From the NCBI RefSeq assembly GCF_004801405.1, contig NZ_SSOB01000025.1:1-64000 (forward strand): a stretch of 64,000 nt of DNA. The letters run 5' to 3'. The stretch is from Cohnella fermenti (lineage in GTDB: Bacteria > Bacillota > Bacilli > Paenibacillales > Paenibacillaceae). The notes under the pieces are model-generated. The model saw only the letters and a program-made list of their open reading frames with translations. It was not told the DNA's origin and did not search any database. The translations under genes were made by a program, and so were the position numbers. This document shows positions 58,810 through 64,000 of the stretch, piece by piece (position 1 is the first letter of the stretch; the number at the start of each line of letters is the position of its first letter).

Positions 58810-60048
58810 GTGGAGAGAAGTACCGGCAAGATCGGCAAAATTTACATGATGCAGCTCGCAACGATTTTTATCGGCTTCATTATCTTCGGCTTCTCGGAGA
58901 ACATCAAGGGACCGGCCATTCCGCGCATCCAATTCGACTTCCGGCTGGACGAATCGCAGCTCGGTACGCTGCTGTCGCTCAACGCGCTCGGCTATCTGAT
59001 TGCCTGTTCGTTCACCGGCTTCCTGACCCGGATATGGGGCATCAAGCTCGTTACCGTGCTCGCCTTCGGGGCGATGGCCTTATCCGGCATTCTAATCTAT
59101 GTCTCTCATGAATACGCCTTGTTCTCCGCTTCTTACTTCTTCATGTACATCGGCAACGGCATGCTTGAGATCGGCCTGGCGATCCTCGGCGCCCGCATCT
59201 TCGTGAGGAACACGGGAACGATGATGAACCTGAGCCACGGCTTCTACGGGCTGAGCTCGACGGTCGCTCCGCTTCTGGCGACGGGGCTTATGAAGGCGAC
59301 CGTCTTCGGACACGAGCTGGATTGGCGCGGGATGTACCTCGTCATGCTGCTGCTGTCCGTCGTGCCGATCGTCTTCGCCTTGCTCAGCCGCTTCCCCGGC
59401 GACGAGGGCGCTCACGACGAGAGGGTGCCGCTGCGCAGCCTGGTCAGGGACCCGGTCCTCTGGCTGACCGTGCTCATTCTTACCTTCGGCGTCGTATCGG
59501 AGCTCTCCGTCGGCGGCTGGCTCGTCAACTTCCTTGAAAAGGCGTACGATTGGAGCACGGTATCGGCGTCGGGGATGCTCTCGGCGTTCTTCCTCTGCTT
59601 CGCGCTGGCCCGCCTGCTGCTCGGACCGCTGACCGACCGGCTCGGCTTCACGCTGTCGCTGATCGTGTTCGCCGGCTTGTCCGCCGTCTGCACGTTCGTC
59701 GCGATTGCGGGAGGCGAGCGCTATGCGTTCTTCTTCGCCGCCGCCGGCGTGGGCATCGCGATGATCTACCCGACCGTCATGGCGCTGATCGCCCGGAGAT
59801 ACCCGCGGGGGGCCGATACGGCGATTACGTTTACCGTGACGCTTATGGGCATCGGCAGCGTCATCGGCAACTACGCGATCGGAGGGATCATCGATCTGGT
59901 CAAGCGGCTTGCGGGGAGCGATTCCGACGAAGCGCTGCTGCGCGGCCTCCAGGCGGGATACGGCTTCATCGGCTTGTGTGCGGCGCTGTGCGCCGCTTGC
60001 GGAATTGTATTATTTGTTTACCTGCGGAGACGGAAGTCCGTTATTTAA
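58810..60048 (+). CDS. MFS transporter
   Basis: A 412-residue major facilitator protein with about 12 spans. SENIKGPAIPRIQFDFRLDESQLGTL and the loop near residue 80 fit the FucP/sugar-like or general MFS branch; the helical pattern is complete. AAAGGAG precedes GTG 58810 and TATAAT at 58763-58768 is a likely -10 element. It stands alone between the germination operon and the CDF gene. Substrate and direction cannot be assigned. Confidence 0.88.
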   Translation: MERSTGKIGKIYMMQLATIFIGFIIFGFSENIKGPAIPRIQFDFRLDESQLGTLLSLNALGYLIACSFTGFLTRIWGIKLVTVLAFGAMALSGILIYVSHEYALFSASYFFMYIGNGMLEIGLAILGARIFVRNTGTMMNLSHGFYGLSSTVAPLLATGLMKATVFGHELDWRGMYLVMLLLSVVPIVFALLSRFPGDEGAHDERVPLRSLVRDPVLWLTVLILTFGVVSELSVGGWLVNFLEKAYDWSTVSASGMLSAFFLCFALARLLLGPLTDRLGFTLSLIVFAGLSAVCTFVAIAGGERYAFFFAAAGVGIAMIYPTVMALIARRYPRGADTAITFTVTLMGIGSVIGNYAIGGIIDLVKRLAGSDSDEALLRGLQAGYGFIGLCAALCAACGIVLFVYLRRRKSVI

Positions 60049-60221
60049 GCAGCGAGGCCGAAGCCAAGTTGCCTCCGTGCAATAAAGATTAGCCCGCGCA
60101 ACAACGTTTGTCCCGACCTAGATTGTTCGCCTTCTATAAAAACGTTGCTCTAGACCCACACGAATCCCGGTTGCTATCATAAGACGTACATATTATGCGC
60201 GTAGAAGGGATTTATCGCGAG

Positions 60222-61106
60222 ATGGACGAACAACGCTACGAGGGGTTGAAGCTGGGGGAACGCGGGGCCATCGTCAGCATTGTCGCTTACGTTCTGCTGT
60301 CCGGAATCAAGCTTATGGTCGGCTATGTCTCCGGCTCGGAGGCGCTTAAGGCCGACGGGTTAAACAATGCGACGGACATCGCCGCTTCGCTGGCCGTCTT
60401 GATCGGCCTGCGCCTCGCGCGCAAGCCGGCCGACGCGGACCACCCCTACGGACATTGGAAGGCGGAGACGATCGCGTCCCTCGTCGCTTCCTTTATCATG
60501 ATGGCCGTCGGCCTTCAGGTGCTGTACGAAGCCGCCGCGACGATAACGAGCGGGGGAGGCGAGAGTCCCGATCCGATCGCCGCCTGGACGGCATTGCTCT
60601 GCGCAATCGTGATGTACACCGTCTATCGCTTCAACAGGAAGCTGGCCGAGCGAATCAATAGTCAAGCGGTGATGGCGGCCGCCAAGGACAACCTGTCCGA
60701 CGCCTTCGTCAGCATCGGTACCGCCGTCGGCATCCTGGGCTCGCAATTCCGCCTCCCGTGGCTCGATCCGCTGGCCGCCGTTCTGGTCGGCTTGATTATT
60801 TGCAAGACGGCTTGGGAGATTTTCCGCGAGGCTTCGCACGATCTGTCCGACGGGTACAGCGAGGAGTCGATTCAATCCTACAAGGAGATTGCGATGGAGG
60901 TCGACGGCGTCGTCGGGGTGCAGAAAATCAAAGCGAGGAGCTACGGAAGCAATACGGTGGTGGATGTGACTCTGCTTCTAAAGCCGGATCTGGCGTTCGT
61001 CGAAGCTCATGACATTGCCACGAGAGTCGAGAACGCGCTGAAGAAGTCGTCCGAGGAAGTATACGACGTCCATGTGCATTATGAGCCGTCAAGAACGGCC
61101 AGATAA
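60222..61106 (+). CDS. Cation diffusion facilitator, Mn(II)-efflux type (MneP-like)
   Basis: A 294-residue CDF transporter with six spans. The transport-site pairs are DGLNNATDIAAS on helix 2 and KDNLSDAFVSIGTAVGI on helix 5. The second has Asn where Zn transporters have His, as in the Mn-efflux proteins MneP and MneS. DADHPYGHWKAE is the conserved cytoplasmic loop, and the C-terminal domain has VHYE near the end. The start is either ATG 60195 or ATG 60222; the latter fits family length, but its ribosome site (AAGGG) is 12 bases away. Upstream (60102-60147) an inverted repeat CAACGTTT...AAACGTTG may be a control site. Confidence 0.85.
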   Translation: MDEQRYEGLKLGERGAIVSIVAYVLLSGIKLMVGYVSGSEALKADGLNNATDIAASLAVLIGLRLARKPADADHPYGHWKAETIASLVASFIMMAVGLQVLYEAAATITSGGGESPDPIAAWTALLCAIVMYTVYRFNRKLAERINSQAVMAAAKDNLSDAFVSIGTAVGILGSQFRLPWLDPLAAVLVGLIICKTAWEIFREASHDLSDGYSEESIQSYKEIAMEVDGVVGVQKIKARSYGSNTVVDVTLLLKPDLAFVEAHDIATRVENALKKSSEEVYDVHVHYEPSRTAR

Positions 61107-61163
61107 GGCGGAATCCTCCGATTCCCCGCAGAGAGCGAAGGACCTCGACCGGCCGCCGTCAGG

Positions 61164-61256
61164 CGGAAGGCGATTCTGACCAAGCTCGGCGAGACGATCG
61201 GAGTGGAATCGGACGGCCGCGGCGCCCGCTTCTTCTTCACCCTGCACCGAAGCTGA
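61164..61256 (+). pseudogene. Remnant of a histidine-kinase C-terminus
   Basis: In one frame this short stretch reads ILTKLGETIGVESDGRGARF-FFTLHRS-stop, resembling the last 25-30 residues of a histidine kinase ATPase domain (GGTIxVES...GxGxxFxFTL). The upstream frame loses similarity and there are no N or G boxes. It is probably the decayed end of a kinase gene lost from between the CDF and YdhG-like genes. A chance match is possible. Confidence 0.35.
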
Positions 61257-61259
61257 CCG

Positions 61260-61631
61260 CTACTTCCGCCAGAAGGTGGTGCAATCCGCCTTGTCCTCGA
61301 TGTTGAACGCGATGATCCTCGCCAGCAGCTCGTAATCGACCGGGCGATCCCACGGGATGCGGAACAGATCCTTGGTGTGATCGTACCCCGACTTCACGAT
61401 GTCGGCGGCGAAGCGGTTCAGCACGGATCGCTCGGGAGCGACGGCCATATGCTTCTTGGCGACGCTGAAGCCGATAATAAACGTCCCGTGATCGGTGAAC
61501 ATCGGTTGGTTCCACGCGATTCTCGGAGCGAGCGTCGGGAAGGCGGCCGGCACCCAGCCGAGAACTTCTTCCACCCTTGCCCGCTGCTCCGGATGATCGA
61601 TCTTCGACAAATATTCGTTAAAGGTGTCCAT
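61260..61631 (-). CDS. DUF1801 iron-chaperone-like protein (YdhG type)
   Basis: A 123-residue protein of the DUF1801/YdhG-like family, including Fra-type iron-chaperone proteins related to frataxin fold. It begins MDTFNEYLSKIDHPEQRARVEEVL and has PRIAWNQPMFTDHGTFIIGFSV and a C-terminal FNIEDKADCTTFWRK. CCTCC on the plus strand gives GGAGG 7 bases before ATG 61631; the frame runs further upstream but homology starts here. Function in iron handling is inferred from family. Confidence 0.82.
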   Translation of the reverse strand: MDTFNEYLSKIDHPEQRARVEEVLGWVPAAFPTLAPRIAWNQPMFTDHGTFIIGFSVAKKHMAVAPERSVLNRFAADIVKSGYDHTKDLFRIPWDRPVDYELLARIIAFNIEDKADCTTFWRK

Positions 61632-61786
61632 TCGCGTTCCTCCAACAGGGAAAGATATCGATGCAGGCATTCCAACCGCATTCTCATGATAGCAGGAGCA
61701 TCCCGCTTGCACAACGGCCGTTGACATTGGCGGGGCTCCTGATTATAATTTCGCTATACGATCGTTGAACGAATGGAGGGAGGACC

Positions 61787-62407
61787 TTGCCGAGAATCAA
61801 ACGCAGCGAGCAAGCGGCGGCAACCCGCGAGAAGCTGCTCGAGACCGCCAAGTCGCTGTTCGCGGAGAAGGGGTACCACGGAACGCCGGTGCGCGCCATC
61901 AACCGATCGATCGGCATGGGAGACGGGATATTGTACCACTACTTCCCCGGCGGCAAGAGGGAGATGCTAAGCGTACTCATTCGGGAGAGCTTCGAACGGC
62001 GAAGAGAAGCGCTTGGCCACGCCCATCGAGCCGTCGAGCGGATGGAGCTGCGGGATGCCTTGCTCCTGTTCATTCGGAGACTGTACGACTTGCTGCTGGC
62101 CGATCTGGCGGTCGCAAAGATTCTGATCCGGGAGCACGAAGTGCTGGAGCTGGAGGAGACGCTGCTGCTGTCCGAATGGTTCGAAGAGCAATTCGCGAAC
62201 TTCTCCGCCTTCCTGGACAAGCGGCGCGCCGGCGGAGAGCTGAGAGCGGACCTCGATGTGACGCTTGCCGCGAGGCAGTTCCTGACGATGGGAATGCAGG
62301 CCGGCGTGTCCAAGGTGACGGGAATTCCGATGCTGGATGTGCCGGAGCCCGATCGCTACTTCGAGCGAACGGTCGACTTCACGCTGAATCTGTGGCGCAA
62401 TCCGTGA
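61787..62407 (+). CDS. TetR/AcrR-family regulator of the YhgE-like gene
   Basis: A 206-residue TetR/AcrR regulator. Its HTH spans residues about 10-55 (REKLLETAKSLFAEKGYHG and SIGMGDGILYHYFPG). The start is TTG 61787 with GGAGGGAGG upstream. GTTGAACG at 61764-61771 and CGTTCAAT at 62484-62491, ahead of the next gene, share an inverted CGTTCAA core that may be its operator. It lies 115 bp upstream of the YhgE-like gene, with a terminator between, so it likely represses that gene from a separate promoter. Confidence 0.9.
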   Translation: MPRIKRSEQAAATREKLLETAKSLFAEKGYHGTPVRAINRSIGMGDGILYHYFPGGKREMLSVLIRESFERRREALGHAHRAVERMELRDALLLFIRRLYDLLLADLAVAKILIREHEVLELEETLLLSEWFEEQFANFSAFLDKRRAGGELRADLDVTLAARQFLTMGMQAGVSKVTGIPMLDVPEPDRYFERTVDFTLNLWRNP

Positions 62408-62427
62408 CGGCTGCCGACTTGCGGAAT

Positions 62428-62463
62428 AATCCTTGACGTTTATCGACTCGCAAGGATTTTTTT
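62428..62463 (+). terminator. Terminator after TetR gene
   Basis: AATCCTTG (62428-62435) and CAAGGATT (62451-62458), then a T7 run. It separates the regulator from the YhgE-like gene. Confidence 0.85.
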
Positions 62464-62522
62464 GCCCAATTAAATTCACCGTACGTTCAATCAACTAAAA
62501 TCGGTTAAAGGGAGAGCTATCA

Positions 62523-63698
62523 ATGAATCTGTTCAAGAACAAGCTAATTATTCTGCTGCCTGTCATCGTAATCGCGGTTGTCTTCATCTTCAGTCTGGCT
62601 TCGGTGCCAAGCATCAGTCCCGCTCCGCACAACCTGCCGATCGCGATCGTGAACCAGGACAAAGGCTCGGCGGCAACGGGAATCAATGTGGGCGAGACCA
62701 TCGTCTCGAACATCCAGGCGGCGGCGTCCGCGAGCTCGGACGAGGAGCCGGCGGTGAAGTGGATCGAGGTCGGGAGCGAGGAAGAAGTTCAGGCGGGTCT
62801 CAATAATCAGGAGTATTACGCGGCGCTCGTCATTCCCGAGGATCTGAGCGAGAAGCAAGCGTCGCTGCTGACGCCGGAGCCGGTCTCTCCGGGGATCAAG
62901 CTCTACATCAATCAAGGGATGAATCCCACCGCGGCCGCGCTGGCTCAACAGCTTCTGACCCAGATGGCCAACGGGCTGAACGAGAAGATGCGAACGCAAC
63001 TGCTGGCCGCCGTCGATCAGCAGGGCGGAACGCTCTCGACGAAGCAAGCAGCCGCGTTCGCTTCCCCGATCGCGCTCGAAGTCGTCACCGTGAACGCGGT
63101 CGGCACGCACAGCGCTAACGGCAATGCCCCGGTGTCGATGTTCCAGCCGCTCTGGATGGCCAGCCTGATCGGCGGCGTCATCTTCCTGCTGACGAAGAAC
63201 AAGACCGTCTTCGCGAATCGGAAGGAGCGTCTTCAAGCGAATGTCGGCCAGATCGTGTGGGGAGCGGTCATCGCGCTTGTCGTCGGCTTCGGGTATCCGT
63301 GGTTCGTTGATCTTCTCGGTTTGAATATCCCGAATTACGCGGATACCGCCTTGTTCCTGTCCCTGACGTACTTCGCCTTCTTCCTGATGATCTCGGCCGT
63401 GTTCTCGTGGATCGGGTTCGCGGGGATGGCCATCTTCGTCCTGTTCCTGTTCTTCGGCGCGCCGCTGCTCAGCTTCGCTCCGGAGATGCTCTCCGGGTTC
63501 TACCGCGACTGGGTTCAATCCTGGCTGCCGATGCGCTTCATGGTGGAAGGATTGCGCGAGCTGCTCTTCTTCGGAGAAGGCTTCTCGCTGAATCAGCCGA
63601 CCGTCGTCCTGATCTGGATCGGCGTCGTCAGCCTGCTCGTGCTGCTGGCGTCCGCGTTCAAGCCGTCCGCCGCCGCTCAGCGCAGCCGGAACGTATGA
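62523..63698 (+). CDS. YhgE/Pip-domain ABC-2-type membrane protein
   Basis: A 391-residue membrane protein. One N-terminal span (residues about 8-26) is followed by a 180-residue extracytoplasmic domain and about five C-terminal spans (from residue about 205). IAIVNQDKGSAATG near residue 41 and YYAALVIPEDLSEKQASLL are the signature of YhgE/Pip proteins, distant ABC-2 permeases often under a TetR regulator. It is shorter than phage-receptor YhgE. AAAGGGAG precedes ATG 62523. It overlaps the partial AraC gene by 22 bases at their 3' ends. Confidence 0.88.
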   Translation: MNLFKNKLIILLPVIVIAVVFIFSLASVPSISPAPHNLPIAIVNQDKGSAATGINVGETIVSNIQAAASASSDEEPAVKWIEVGSEEEVQAGLNNQEYYAALVIPEDLSEKQASLLTPEPVSPGIKLYINQGMNPTAAALAQQLLTQMANGLNEKMRTQLLAAVDQQGGTLSTKQAAAFASPIALEVVTVNAVGTHSANGNAPVSMFQPLWMASLIGGVIFLLTKNKTVFANRKERLQANVGQIVWGAVIALVVGFGYPWFVDLLGLNIPNYADTALFLSLTYFAFFLMISAVFSWIGFAGMAIFVLFLFFGAPLLSFAPEMLSGFYRDWVQSWLPMRFMVEGLRELLFFGEGFSLNQPTVVLIWIGVVSLLVLLASAFKPSAAAQRSRNV

Positions 63699-64000
63699 TG
63701 GACCCACTTCTTCCGGTATTGATGCGGCGTACTGCCCATATGCTCCTTAAATAGCTTGCAGAAATACGACGTATTCGATAAACCGATCTCCTCTGCGATC
63801 AGAGAGATCGGTTTATTTGATGTCGTTAACAATTGGATGGATTGATGGATTCTTCGCGCCGAGATGTACTCCGTAATGCTGATTCCGGTCGCTTCCTTGA
63901 ACAGGTGCGCCAGATGATACGGCGACAGGTGCAGCGCCTGGCTCAGCTCCTCGAGACGGTAGGGAGAAGCGTAGTTCGACTCGATCCAGCGCAGGATATT
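63677..64000 (-). CDS. AraC-family regulator, C-terminal part (cut by window edge)
   Basis: The last 107 codons of a gene running off the right edge. They encode a double helix-turn-helix: ILRWIESNYASPYRLEELSQ, ALHLSPYHLAHLFKEATGIS, ITEYISARRIHQSIQLLTSS and IGLSNTSYFCKLFKEHMGST, typical of AraC/XylS regulators. The stop codon is at 63677-63679. The gene converges on and overlaps the YhgE-like gene by 22 bases. The ligand-binding domain is outside the window. Confidence 0.9.
   Translation of the reverse strand, partial: NILRWIESNYASPYRLEELSQALHLSPYHLAHLFKEATGISITEYISARRIHQSIQLLTTSNKPISLIAEEIGLSNTSYFCKLFKEHMGSTPHQYRKKWVHHTFRLR

Overview
The window looks like chromosome of a GC-rich, endospore-forming Bacillota of the Paenibacillaceae (Paenibacillus/Cohnella type). 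This is inferred from strong GGAGG ribosome sites with frequent GTG and TTG starts, two GerA-family germinant-receptor operons, a c-di-AMP (ydaO-type) riboswitch, an Lsa-type ABC-F gene with a leader attenuator, AhpCF behind a PerR-like box, and family matches throughout. No rRNA, tRNA, CRISPR array or prophage was seen.

Layout. 1-480: 3' end of a group II intron lying inside a repeat element. 0.5-5.4 kb: a small surface-type hypothetical, a nucleotidase, and an operon of a LuxI-like acyltransferase plus a membrane chemoreceptor. 4.7-8.3 kb: GntR regulator and glycolate oxidase glcDF. 8.5-12.6 kb: secreted BNR-repeat protein, DUF6530, GIY-YIG protein and the attenuated lsa-type gene. 12.7-14.3 kb: c-di-AMP riboswitch and a KamA-family aminomutase. 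14.6-22.4 kb: HxlR/DoxX pair, pRiA4b ORF-3-like protein, TetR/MATE pair with three operators, NamA, a small membrane protein and a tandem class II aldolase. 22.4-30.4 kb: a 1468-residue vWA-DUF11 surface-type protein, then copper ATPase, TauE/SafE and FixH-like genes. 30.5-35.8 kb: GerA operon 1 (A-C-D-B) and a propeptide-like protein. 35.8-42.5 kb: two ion transporters, each behind a short terminator-containing leader, flanking ahpCF; then butanediol dehydrogenase and LysR. 43.8-49 kb: two-component system and RND exporter. 49.4-54.7 kb: small hypothetical, NlpC/P60 hydrolase, GH35 beta-galactosidase and AraC regulator. 54.8-58.7 kb: GerA operon 2 (B-A-C). 58.8-64 kb: MFS transporter, Mn-type CDF exporter, kinase remnant, YdhG-like protein, TetR/YhgE pair and a partial AraC regulator.

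The most striking structure is not a gene. Seven intergenic loci carry a modular element of about 172 bp made of 18-bp near-palindromic boxes (consensus TATGYGAAAAAYCRCATA) repeated every 51-52 bp, which is about five helical turns. Spacers between boxes are partly conserved from locus to locus, and most copies sit at gene 3' ends, as REP/BIME elements do in enterobacteria. At the left edge a group II intron has inserted into the second box of one copy. Other systems worth attention are the acyltransferase-chemoreceptor operon, the c-di-AMP-controlled aminomutase that lacks both lysine-binding aspartates, and the matched attenuator leaders of the two ion transporters.
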